Shown here: in pieces, positions 25,320-38,400 of the stretch
How positions within the stretch are numbered: position 1 is the first letter of the stretch
Layout: the number at the start of each line of letters is the position of its first letter
Source of the DNA: Sapria himalayana
Lineage: Eukaryota > Streptophyta > Magnoliopsida > Malpighiales > Rafflesiaceae
NCBI GenBank assembly: GCA_029783825.1
Contig: JAREIK010002032.1
Coordinates: forward strand, 164,888 to 228,887
DNA: 64,000 nucleotides
Reading direction: 5' to 3'
Position numbers and translations under genes: made by a program
Notes under the pieces: model-generated
Databases searched by the model: none
The model's input: the letters and a program-made list of their open reading frames with translations, nothing else
What the model was told of the DNA's origin: nothing

Positions 25320-28300
25320 ATTTAGTGGTTTATAGGTTTTATTTAAGCAATGAAATAACAAAAAAATTATACTAGATATTTTTCACATTTTCAAAGGTTA
25401 TAACCTTTTAAAATATAATAATTTTAAAATTTTTTAAAATGTGAATACCATATTTAGTAATAAAAATCACTATAATTATATATAATATAAACAATTTTAG
25501 TTATAGATATGATATCAATTATCAAAAAATAAATTAATATGCTATTATTAATATGATAGCTATAAATTAAAATATAATTGCAAAACCTAAAATTATTCAA
25601 AATCCATGTAACATTTATTACTAAATAATACGTTTTTTTTTAGTTTTTGCTTCTTTTTATAAGCTTATATTTTTTTTGATGTAAAATAAATTATTTATAT
25701 TATATTTGTATCACTCATAATTTATTTTGTAATTAATATTTTAATTAATTATTTAAAATATATTTAAGGTTTACGAGTTTAAAGGTTTAAGTATTTTGGG
25801 GCTTTTGTGTTTAGGAGTTTAGAGGTTTAATTGTTTAGGCATTTTGTGGTATATAAGTTTTATTTAAACAATGATATAACAAAAAATTTATTTTTATAAT
25901 TTTTTTAATTTTTGAAGGTTATAACCTTTGAAAATATAATAATTTTTTAATTTTTTTCAAATGTAAATATAATAATTAGTTATAATAATCTTAATAATTA
26001 TAAGTCATTTAAATTCAATATAAATAATTACATTGCTAGATATTATAATAATGATCATAAAAAAATTAATAAACTATAATTAATAAGGTAGATATTATTT
26101 AAAATATATTTGCAAAATCTAAATTTATTCAAAATCAAAGTAAAATATATTACTTAATAATACTTTTTATAATGTTTTGCTTTTTTTATAACTTTATATT
26201 TTTGTTATTATAAATAAATTATTTAAATTAATTTCTCTTACTCATAATTTATTTTTTAATTTATAATTCTATAATAATAAACTAATAAATAAATAAAATA
26301 ATTATTTAAAATTATAATGAATACAAATAAAATTGAGATTTATTATTTATTATTCAGGATATACCGGTTTAATGGTTGAAGTATTTAGGTGTATTTGGGT
26401 TTAGGAGTTTAGTGATTTAAGTGTTTAGACCTTTAGTGATTTTTACTTTTTATCTGGAGAATTAAAAAACAAAAAATTTAATTTTTTGAATTTTTTAAAT
26501 TTTTGAAGGTTGTAACCTTTGAAAATATAATAATTCTTTAATCTTTTTAAAATATGAATTCAATAATTAGTTATAATAATCTTAATAATCATATTTGATG
26601 TTAATTTAATATAAAAAATTTTATTAATATATATTATTATAATGATTGAAAAATAAATTAATAAATTATTATTAATAAGAGAGATATAAATTAAAATATA
26701 TTTGTAGAACACAAAATAATTTAAAATCAAAGTAAATTATAATACTAAATAAAATTTTAAATCTTTGAAATTTTAGTTATTTTTATAAGCTTATTTTTTT
26801 CATAAAAAATAATATATTTAAATTATATGTCTCACTCATTTATATATTTTATAAAAAATATTTCCATAAAAATAAACGAAAAAATAATTAAAATGAATAT
26901 TTAAAATTATAATGAATACAAATAAAAATGAAATTTATTATTTATTATTTAGGTTATATAGGTTTAATGGTTTTAGTATTTAGGTGGTTTTGGGGTTGAG
27001 GAGTCTAGATATTTAAATGATTAGGCATTTAGTGGTTTATATATTTTATTTAAATAATAAAATAATAATAAAAATTATTTTTGTGATTTTTTATTATTTT
27101 TGCAGGTTATAACCATTGAAAATATAATAATTTTGAAATTTTTTTCAAAAGTAAATATAATATTTATTTATAATAATCTTAATATTTATAAGACATTTAA
27201 ATTCAATATATGTAATTTTATTGATATTTATCTTAGTAATGAGAAAAAAAATAAATTAATAAACTATCATTAATAAGATTGTTAGCAATTAAAATATAAA
27301 TGCAAATCCTATAATGATTCAAAATCAAAGTAAAATATATTACTAAATGATATTTTTTGTTTATAAATTTTTACTTCTTTTTATAAGCTTATATTTATTT
27401 TTTGATTAAAAATAAATTATTAATATTATATTTGTCTCACTCTTTATTTATTTTGCAATTAATATTTCTATAAAAAATAAACTAATAAATAATTAAAATG
27501 AATATTTAAAATTATAATGAATACAAATTAAAATGAGATTTATGATTTATTATATATGGTATACCGGTTTAATGGATTGTTAATTTAGGGGTTTTGTTGT
27601 TTAGAAGTTTAGCAATTTATGTTTTTAGGCATTTAATGGTTTATATTTTTTTTATATAATAAAAATAAAATTTTTTTTTTGATGTTATCTGATTTTCAAA
27701 GGTTATTACCTTTGAAAATAAAATAATTTTTAAAATTTTTTTAAATGTGAATACCATGTATAATTATATTAATATTACTAATTATCTATCATATAAATTC
27801 AATTTAAACAATTTTAATGATAGATAGTATAATAATGATCAAAAATTAAATTAATAAACTATTATAAATAATATAAATAATTTTTAAAATATATTTACAT
27901 AACACAAAATGATTCAAAATCAAATCAAAATATATTACTAAATAATAATATTTAATTTTCAAATATTTCATTCTTTTTATAAGCTTATATTTTTTATTAA
28001 TTAAAAATAAATAATTAAATAATAATTGTCTCACACAAATTTTTTTATGTAATAAATTTTTCTAAATAATTAAATTATAATTAATTAAAATGAATATTTA
28101 AAATTATAATAAATAGAAATAAAAATTAGATTTATTAATTATTATGTATTATATAGCGGTTTAATGGTTTATGTATTTAGGTAATACAGGGTTTAGGAGT
28201 TTACTGATTTAATTGTGTATGCATTTAGTGGATTATAGGTTTTATTTAAAAAATAAAATAACAAAAAATTTATTTTTATAATTTTTTGATATTTTCAACC

Positions 28301-31300
28301 GTTATAACCTTTGAAAATATAATAATTTTTAATTTTTTTTCAAAAGTGAATTAAATATTTAGTTATAATAATCATTATATTTATATTTCATATAAATTCA
28401 ATATAAAAATTTTTTATTGATAATTATTCTAATAATTATCAAAAAATAAAATAATAATCTATTATTAATAAGATAGATATCAATTAAAATATAATTACAA
28501 ATCCAAAAATGATTTAGAAGCAAAGCAAAATATTTTACTATATAATAATTTTTTATTCTGAAAATTTTTTTTTTTAAAGTTTATCTTTATTTTTTTGATG
28601 AAAAATAATTTATATAAATTATATTTGTCTAACTCATAATTTATTTTATAATTATTATTTATATAAAAATAAACAAATAAATATTAAAATGAACATTTAA
28701 AATTATAAGAAACTAATGATATTTATTCTTATTTATTTATGGTTTACTGGTTTAATTTAAATTAATTTGTCTTACTAATAATTTATTTTTTAATTAATAT
28801 TCTAAAAATTTAAACTATTAAATAATTAAAATAAAAATTTAAAATTATACTGAATAAAAGTTAAAATGAGATTTATGAATTATTATTAATGTATACCAGT
28901 TTAATGGCTTAAGTATTTAGTGGTTTTGTTGTTTAGAAGTTTTGTGATTTGTGTTTGTAGGCATTTAGTGGTTTATAGGTTTTATTTAAACAATGATATA
29001 ACAAAAAATTTATTTTTGATATTTTTTCACATTTTCAAATGTAAATATAATATTGAGTTATAATAATCTTAATAATTATAAGTCATTTAAATTTACTATA
29101 AATAATTACATTGCTGGATATTATAATTATGATCAAAAAAATTAATAAACTATTATTAATAAGATAGATATTATTTAAAATATATTTGAAAAATCTAAAT
29201 TTATTCAAAATCAAAGTAAAATATATTACTAAATAATAATTTTTTTTAATGTTTTGCATTTTTTATAAGTTTATATTTTTTTTGATAAAAATAAATTATT
29301 TAAATTATATTTGTCTTACTCATAATTTATTTTGTAATTTATAATTCTATAATAATAAACTAATAAATAATTAAAATGAATATTTAAAATTATAATGAAT
29401 ACAAATAAAATTGAGATTTATTATTTATTATTCAAGATATACCAGTTTAATGGGTTAGGTATTTAAGTGTTTTGTGATTTAGGAGTTTAGTCATTTAATA
29501 TTTTAGACATTTATGATTTATAGTTTTCAATTAAAGAATTAAAAAACAAAAAAAAATTAATTTTTTTATTTTTTTTAATTTTTCAAGGTTATAACCTTTG
29601 AAAATATAATAATTTTTAATTTTTTTAAATGTGAATATAATATTTAGTTATAATAATCTTAATAATTTTATCTAATGTAAACTAAATATAAATAATTTTA
29701 TTATTAAAAATTATAATAATGATCAATAAATTAATAAATAAACTAGTATTAATAAGAATGATGTAAATTAAAATATTATAGTAAAATTTAAAATTATTCA
29801 AAATCAAAATAAGATATATTAATAAAAAATAATTTTTTATTTTTAAAAATTTGCCTCTTTTTATAAGCATATATTTTTTTTTGATGAAAAATAAATTATT
29901 TAAATTATATCTGTCTCACTAATAATTTATTTTGTAATTAATATTACTATAAAAATAAACTGATAAATAATTAAAATGAATATTTAAAAGTATAATGAAT
30001 ACTAATAAAATGAGAATTATGATTTATTATTTATACTATACTAATTTAATGTTTTGAGTATTTATGAGCTTTGGGGATTAGGAGTTTAGTCATTTTAGTA
30101 TTTAGTCATTTAGTGGCTTATAGGTTTTATTTAAAAAATAAAAAAAAAACTATTTTTGTTATTTTTTCTCATTTTTGAAGGTTATAACCTTTGCAAATAT
30201 AATAATTATTAATTTTTTTTTTGAAAAGTGAATACAATATGAAGTTTATAATCATAATAATTAAATATCATATCAATTCAATATAAATTATTTTATTGGT
30301 GTATATTATAATAATGATCATAAAAAAATAATAAAAAATAATTAATAAGATAAATATTGTTTAAAATATATTTGCAAAACCTAAAATAATTCAAAATCAA
30401 ATTGAAATATTTAACTAAATATTAATTTTAAATTTTTAAATTTGTGTATCCATTTATATGCTTATATATTTTTTGATGAAAAATAAATTTTTTAAATTAT
30501 ATTTGGCTCACTAATAATTTATATTTTAATTTATATTTCTATAAAAATAAACTAATAAATAATAAATAATAAATATGTATCTTTAAAATTATAATGAATA
30601 CTAATAAAAATTAGATTATTATTTATTATATATAGTATACTGGTTTAATGGTTAAATTATTTAGGGGTTTTGTCGTTTAGAAGTTTAGCAATTTATATTT
30701 TTAGGCATTTAGTGGTTTATATGTTTTATTTACATAATAAAAATAAAATTAAAAATTTTTGATTTTTTTTGATTTTCAAAGGTTATAAACTTAGAAAATA
30801 TAATAATTTTTAAAATTTTTTGAAATGTGAATACCATGTATAATTATATTAATCTTACTAATTATATATCAATTAAATTAAATATAAATAATTTTAATGA
30901 TAGATATTATAATAATGATCAAAAATTAAATTAAAAACTATATTTAAAAATCTAAATATTAATTAAAATATATTTACATAACACAAAATGATTCAAAATC
31001 AAATCAAAATATATTACTAAATAATAATATTTAATTTTAAAATTTTTCCTTCTTTTTTTAAGCTTATATTTTTTCTGATTAAATATAAATTATTTAAATA
31101 TTATTTGTCTCATTCGAAATTTATTTCGAATTAATTTTTCTAAAAAATTAAACTATAAATAATTAAAATGAATATTTAAAATTATAATAAATAGAAATAT
31201 AAATGAGATTTATTATTTAATAAGTAGAATATAGCTATTAAATGGTTTTTGTATTTAGGGGTTTCTGGGTTTATGAGCTTACTAATTTAAGTAAGTAATC

Positions 31301-31838
31301 ATTTAATGATCTATATGTTTTATTTAAAAAATGGAATAACAAAAAATTTATCTTTATTATTCTTTCTCATTTTTTAAGGTTATAACCTTTGAAAATATAA
31401 TAATTTTTACATTTTTTTTAAAAAGTGAATTCAATATTTAGTTATAATAATCATTATATTTATATAACATATAAATTCAATATAAACTATTTTATTGATA
31501 TATATTCTAATAATGATCAAAAAATAAATTAATAATCTATTATTAATAAGATAGATATCAATTAAAATATAATTACAAATCCTAAAATCATTCAGAAGAA
31601 AAGCAAAATATATTACTATATAATAATTTTCTGTTTTGAAATTTTTTTTCTTCTAAAAAGTTTATCAATAATTTTTTGATGAAAATTAATTTATATAAAT
31701 TATATTTGTCCAACTCAATTTATTTTATAATTAATATTTATATATAAATAAACAAATAAATAATTAAAATGAATATTTAAAAATATAATAAATAGCAATA
31801 AAAAATAGATTTATTATTTTTAAGTAGTATTTATTCTA
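25320..31838 (+). repeat. Higher-order satellite block, second copy, and following units
   Basis: Starts as a second copy of the preceding block (shared rare variants at about 25507, 26031 and 26506). Near 26525 it jumps to sequence matching about 22585 of the first copy, so roughly one unit (about 0.58 kb) is missing. It then continues collinearly to about 28200 and goes on as mixed units up to the second transposon. The last unit (31410-31838) resembles 490-850 at the window start. No gene. Confidence 0.75.
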
Positions 31839-31989
31839 GTCCTAAAAGAATCGGGCTGAGAAAAATCCGTTGACTTTGACTTTTCCCGTCCCGTTCTGTC
31901 ACGTATTTTTTCTTTTGGGATGGTTCCGGATCTTAAGTAATATCCATCCAAAGAACCATCCCATCCTAAAAACCCGATACTAGAACCTG

Positions 31990-31991
<2 letters not shown>

Positions 31992-32021
<30 letters not shown>
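31992..32021. repeat. (AT)n microsatellite inside hAT copy 2
   Basis: About 15 AT dinucleotides at the position equivalent to 1916-1941 in copy 1. Confidence 0.95.
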
Positions 32022-32382
32022 CATGAAGATGCCACCAATTTCGCTACTGCCCATCCATTTCCGACGCACCTATTGCTGTTCAGATGAGTTCCAGGCCACC
32101 TTATGCCATTACAGCCATGTTCAGTTAGGTCCAGCCCCCGTCCGTCGCACTTCTGGTTGCCTCTACCGTGTCTCAGATGCCACCAGCCTTTTGGTTTGTT
32201 TTTCTGACGAGAATTTAGTGATTAATTATTATTATTATGTGTATTAGTCAGTTTTGTTGAGTATTGGTTGTGGTGTTGTTGTTGGGCAGAATGAGTGGGC
32301 TGAATGAGTTACAGTCCATTTTGTAGAGCTTGCTTGTTTGAATTATTTATATGTATTTATGCATAACATATCATATTAATAA

Positions 32383-34519
32383 ATGGCAATGCAGATGGCA
32401 CAATCTAGTGGTAAATGAAAAATACAATAAATTGAAGATGATCACATTTCAAATGATCAAAGTACTGGTAAATCCAATCAACATCCTTTCTTGATCTTAT
32501 TACGGCAGGTTCTTCAATTCCAATTGTAAAAGAAAGTCAAGGTACATCTGAACCTCAAGCTCATAAAAAGTATAATTCTTTTGTTTGGGAAACTTATGAG
32601 ATATTAGTTGATTCAGAGGGAAATGAAATGGTAGGGCAGCTTGTATATGGTGTAGGAAAGAATAATTGGCAAAAAGTGATCAAGGTACTTCGGGTTTATG
32701 TAAATACTTGAGAGAGACTTGTAGGAAATTTCCACACAAAAAAGAATTTATAGAAGCTCACAAAGGTAAAGACAAGTCACAATCTTTGTTGAGTTTCACT
32801 AATGGTACTTAGTTTAGAGGATAACAAATTAACTTGTTGGCAATTTGATCAACAACTAGTTAGGGAGGCTTTGGTGAAAATGATCATAAAAGATGAATTA
32901 CCTTTTTGTTTTGTTGAGAGGAATGAGTTTAAGGAGTTTTGTGAAGTTAGTGTGCCTCAATTTAAAATTCCATCTAGGCACTCTATGTTGAGTGATTATT
33001 TTTCTTTGTTTGTGAAGGAAAAGAAGAAATTATTTGATAGCATATCATCTCATTTTTGTAGAGTTTCATTGACTATCGACACTTGGACTAGCATTCAAAA
33101 TTTGTCTTATATATGTTTAACTGTTCATTTCATTGATTCTCAAGTGGAATATGCATAAAAGGCTTTTGAACTTTTGTGTAATTAAAAGTCATTCTAGAGT
33201 TAATATTAGAAATGCTATTGAGTTTTGAATGAATAAATGGGGTTTGAGAAAGTTGATGTGCATTACTGTTGACAATGCATCAAATAATGATGTTGCAGTT
33301 GATCAATTGAAAAAAAGGCTTGTGAAGAGAAGTGTTGTACCTTTGAGAGACGAGCATTTTCATATGAGATGTTGTGCTCATATCCTAAACATAATTGTCA
33401 GAGATGGCATTGAAGTAGTTGAGGTGTTATTTAAAAAATTAGAGGTGTGGTGAAATATGTGAGGAGTAGTCCTAAAGGATTTGATATGTTTATGTTATGT
33501 TTTGAAGAAACAAACTTGACATATGAATCTTCATTGCAATTAGATTGTCCTACAAGATGGAATTCAACATATTTGATGCTACAAACTGATATAAAATATC
33601 AAAAAGAATTTGAAAAGTTGGAGGACAAAGACAAAAGGTTTTTGAAGGAGTTTGGTTCAAACGTTACAACTGAGAGAGACTGAACAAATGCCAAAATTTT
33701 GGCTCGTTTCTTGAAAACTTTTATGAGGTAACTTGTAAATTTTCTGGCTCATAATATTCTACCTCTAGTGTTTATTTTCCTGAGATTATTCGAATTTTGT
33801 AAAAAATTGAGCTTTGTGAAAATAGTAGAGATACAATGGTGTCTGAAATGGGTATGAAAATGAGGCATAAATTCAACAAATATTGGAGTTCTCATTAGTC
33901 AACAAATATTATGCTTTTTCTAGCAGTAGTGTTGGATCCTTGATATAAGCTAAAATATCTCATGGTTAGGTACACTTAGCATTATGGAGAGGAATTCGCT
34001 AAAAATTTGGTGAAAAAGGTTATAAATGGTTTAAATTAGATGATGGATGATTATAAAGATTTAAATGAAGATGAATCAAAAGAAGATGATTTCTCTTCTA
34101 CTGTGTTGAATAAAAATGATGATTTCTTTGATGGTAGTGATACTTATGTTGATGATTTTTCTGTTGAATTGGAGAAAGAACAAGAAGTTGCAGCTTTGGA
34201 AGAGTTGGATAGGTACTTGGAGGACAATCTTGAAAAAAATAGAATTGATTTTGATCTTTTAAACTGGTGGAAGGTAAATGAGGTTAGGTATCCTTCTTTG
34301 GCAAATGTAGCAAGGGATGTATTTTCTATCCAAACATCTACTATGGCCAGCGAATCTATATTTAGCAATGGGGGGAAAACTTTAGATAAATTTAAGAGTT
34401 CATTAACACTTATTACAGCTTAAGTTCTCATATGTCTACCAGATTGGTTGAGAAGCTCAAACAAACCTATTGAAATTGAAGAATTAGTTTAAGACCTTTA
34501 TGATAATGAATCTAGTTAG
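32383..34519 (+). pseudogene. hAT-family transposase pseudogene, copy 2
   Basis: Same transposase as in copy 1, with longer intact stretches: 32802-33158 (includes TIDTWTS, the first catalytic Asp), 33229-33453 (TVDNASNND; MRCCAHILNIIV), 33447-33683 (PTRWNSTYLML intact) and 34040-34423 (hAT C-terminal dimerisation domain, with WWKVNEVRYPSLANVARDVF and STMASESIFSNGG). Breaks: TGA and TAA near the start (32416, 32428), a frameshift in the 32468-32580 segment, a 1-bp loss near 32628 that destroys the BED finger frame, a 1-bp gain near 33143, TGA at 33681, TAG at 33977 and TAG at 34037. The stops at 32428, 33681, 33977 and 34037 are shared with copy 1. Not functional. Confidence 0.93.
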
Positions 34520-35471
34520 CATACAAATCTTGTAAATTTTAATTTCACTTTTACTTATTTTATTCATTCAATTTAATAAAAATATGGTTCAATTACAATT
34601 TTCAAAGGGGTCACAAGATCAAAATATTCTTCAACTATAGGTGGCCAACTAAATTTGGAATGGGTGTATTAAATTTTATAAGGTGATATTTTGTTTTTTT
34701 ATTACTCTTTCATCTTATAAATTTAGGTCTACATGATTAACATGTTTTAATCTATGTTTGTCCTTCTATAGTGGAGGAAGAAAAGGGAGGAGTTGTAGAA
34801 GAGATAATTAATTGGGTTTGGATTTTCGTTGCAGTTCCGGGACGGACCTTTGAAATGATTATTATCATGGTTGTTATTAGTTGTATTTTTTTGTTATATT
34901 AAGATGCCTAATTTTAGCAATTACTTAAGTAGTAATTGTTACTACCAATGTTTGTGGTCATCTTTAGCTATTACTTAATATCTTAAGTAATTGTTTAAAA
35001 AATGTAGTATTACTATTATGGTTAACTTTCACTCGGCTGAACAAAGCCAACTCGTGACAAAACAAAGAACCAAATTAAGCACACAACTCGATCCAGTTCT
35101 ATTTAACATTTCTATCCTTTTTTGCACATCAAAGCTTTTGACAAGGTAATGGAACTCGTTTGCAGGTATTCAGTCTATTTGACAAAACAAAATTGACCTA
35201 ATTTGAGTTTGAAAGATACATAACTAAGGAATGATAAATGGTACAACAAAAGGTTTCGACATGAACTAACTTGGCCAATTTTAAGAAAATAAATTGAAAA
35301 AAATGTCCGAATTTTATTCCGTCACGGAACCGTTTTCTCCTACCCAAAACTTCAGATCTACGTCTCGTCCCGTCGCTATATTTTCAACCTATGGGACGGG
35401 TCTGGATCTTCAAAAAAAAATCTCCGAACTATGGGAAGGGACTGGATATTTGTAATCCCCATTGCCGTCCC
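34520..35471 (+). other. 3' noncoding part of hAT copy 2
   Basis: Collinear with 4331-5281 of copy 1, with scattered substitutions and small indels. It holds the same GGGA/TCCC-rich subterminal stretch at 35320-35475. No coding sequence seen. Confidence 0.7.
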
Positions 35472-35489
35472 ATCCCTTGAGCACCCCTA

Positions 35490-38400
35490 GCATTTAGTAG
35501 TTTATAGGTTTTATTTAAAAAATAAAATAACAAAAAAATTATTTTTATTTTTTTTTGATATTTTCAAAGGTTATATAACCTTTGAAAATATAATAATTTT
35601 TAAATTTTTTTTCAAATGTGAATACAATATTTAGTTATACTAATCATTAAATTTAGATATTATATAAATTCAATATAAACAATTTTATTGATAAATATTC
35701 TAATAATAATCAAAAAATAATTAATAATCCATTAATAATAAGATAGATATTAATTAAAAAATAATTATAAAACTTAAAATGATTCAGAAGCAAAGATAAA
35801 TATATTACTATATAATAATTTTTTGTTTTTGAATCTTTTCTTCTTTTAATAAGTTTATCTATATTTTTTTATGAAAAATAATTTATATAATTTATATTTG
35901 TCTAACTCATAATTTATATTGTAATTAATATTTATATATAAATAAACAAATAAATAATTAAAATGAATATTTAAAATTATAATGAAAAAAAATAAGATTT
36001 ATTATATATTATTTAAGGATAGCGGTTTAATTTAAATTAGATCCCTCTCACTAATAATTTATTTTGTAATTAATATTTTTATAAAAATAAACTGATAAAT
36101 AATTAAAATAAAAATTTAAAATTAGACTGAATAAAAATTAAAATGAGATTTAAGATTTATTATTAATGTATACCAGTTTAATAGTTTAAGTATTTAGAGG
36201 TTTTGTCGTTTGGAGTTTAGCGATTTATGATTTTAAGCTTTTGGTGGTTTATTGGTATTATATAAAAAAATAAAATAACAAAAAATTTTCTATAATTTAT
36301 TATCATTTTCATAGATTATAACCTTTGAAAATATAAAAATATTTATAATTTTTTGAAATGGGAATACAATATTTAGTTTTAATAATATTAATAATTATAT
36401 AACATATAAATTCAATATAAATAATTTTATTGATAGATAATATAATAATGATCAAAAATTAAATTAATAAACTATTATTAAAAAGATAGATATTAATTAA
36501 AAAATATTTACAAAACTCAAATTGATTCAAAATTAAACTAAAATATATTATTGGATAATAATTTTAAATTTTTAAATTTCTACTTCTTTTATAGCGTATA
36601 TTTTATTTTATTAAAAATAAATTAATTAAATTAGATTTGTCGCACTCATACTTTATTTTGTAATAAATATTTCTATAAAAATAAACTAATAAATAATTAA
36701 AATGAATATTTAAAATTATAATAAATAGAAATAAAAATTAGATTTATTAATTAATAAGTAGTATATAGCAGTTAAATGGTTTATGTATTTAGGCATTACG
36801 GGGTTTAATAGTTTACTGATTTAACTATGTATGCATTTAGTGGTGTATAGGTTTTATTTATGAAAAAAAATAAAAAAAAATTATTTTTATTATTTTTTGA
36901 TATTTTCAAAGATTATAACATTTGAAAATATAATAATTTTTATATGGTTTTCTAAAGTGGATAAATATTTATTTATAATAATCATAATAATTATATATCA
37001 TATAAATTTAATAAAAACAATTTTATTAATAGATATTCTAATAATTATCATAAAATAAATTAAAAATATATTATGAATAAGATTGATATTACTTAAAATA
37101 TAATATCAAAACCTAAAATGATTCAAAAGCAAAGCAAAATATATTAATTAATAATAATTATTTGTTTTTAAATTTTTATTCTTTTTATAAGCTCATCTAT
37201 TTTTTGATGAAAAAAAATTTTTATAAATTATTTTTTTAACTTATAATTTATTTTATAATTAATATATATATATATATATAACTAAACAATCAAAATGAAT
37301 TTTTTAAATTAAAATGAAAACAAATAAAAATGAGATTTATTAATTATTATTTAGGGGATTCCCGTTTAAACGATTATCTATATAGGGGTATCAGGATTTT
37401 GTTGTATAGTGATTTAGTGTTTAGACATTTAGTGGTTTATAGGTTTTATTTAAACAATAAACTAAAAAAAATTATTTTTTTATTCTTTCACATGTTAAAA
37501 GATTATAATCTTTGAAAATATAATAATTTTAAAATTTTTTTCAAAAGTGAATATAATATTTATTTATAATAAATATTAAATATATATATCATATAAATTC
37601 ACAATAAACATTGTTATTGATAAATATTATAATAATGATAAAAAAATAATTTAATTATCTATTATTAATAAGTTAGATATCAATTAGAATATAATTACAA
37701 AACCAAAAATGATTGAGAAACAAAGCAAAATATATTACTATATAATAAATATTTTTTTAGTATTTTTCTTCTTTTAATTAGTTTATCTATATTTTTCTGT
37801 TTAAAAATAATTTATATAAATTATATTCATATAATATATACATTTTTTTGTAATTAATATTTATATAAAAATAAACAAATAAATAATTAAAATGAATATT
37901 TAAAATAATAATGAAAAAAAATGAGATTTATTATTTATAATTTAAAGTATACCAGTTTAAATAAAATTATATCTGACTCATTAATAATTATTCTGTAATT
38001 AATATTTCTATAAAAATAAACTGATAAATAATTAAAATAAAAAGTTAAAATAATACTTAATAAAAATTAAATTGAGATTTATGATTTATTATTAATGTAT
38101 ACAAAATTAATGGTTTAAGTATTTAAAGGTTTTGTTGTTTAGGAGTTTAGCAATTTATGTTTTTAGGCATTTAGTGGATTATAGGTATTATTTAAATAAT
38201 GAAATAACAAAAAATTTATTTTTGATATTTTTTTCAAATTTTCATAGATTATAACATTTGAAAATATAATAATTTTAAAATTTTTAAAAAATGTTAATAC
38301 AATATTTAGTAATAATAATTATTTTAACTATATATAATATCAACTAAATATAAACAATTTTATTGATAGATATTATATCAATTATCAAAAAATAAATTAA

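Larger units (their letters stand above)
31839..35489 (+). mobile_element. hAT DNA transposon, copy 2 (5' end truncated)
   Basis: Second copy of the element at 1715-5299, in the same orientation. Similarity starts at GTCCTAAAAGAATCGG (31839), so the left inverted repeat and about 50 bp of the end are missing and satellite abuts directly. The right end is complete, with TAGGGGTGCTCAAGGGATGG on the minus strand, followed by GCATTTAG (35490-35497). It keeps 113 bp (32468-32580) that copy 1 has lost. With one end gone it cannot be mobilised even in trans. Confidence 0.93.

Noticed and set aside
32023..32247. 74-codon plus-strand ORF upstream of the copy 2 transposase
   Set aside because: The equivalent region in copy 1 is interrupted by a stop and the peptide has no recognisable feature; best read as untranslated leader.
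37261..37280. (TA)n tract in the satellite as a regulatory site
   Set aside because: A short dinucleotide run in A+T-rich DNA; nothing suggests a promoter or other function.
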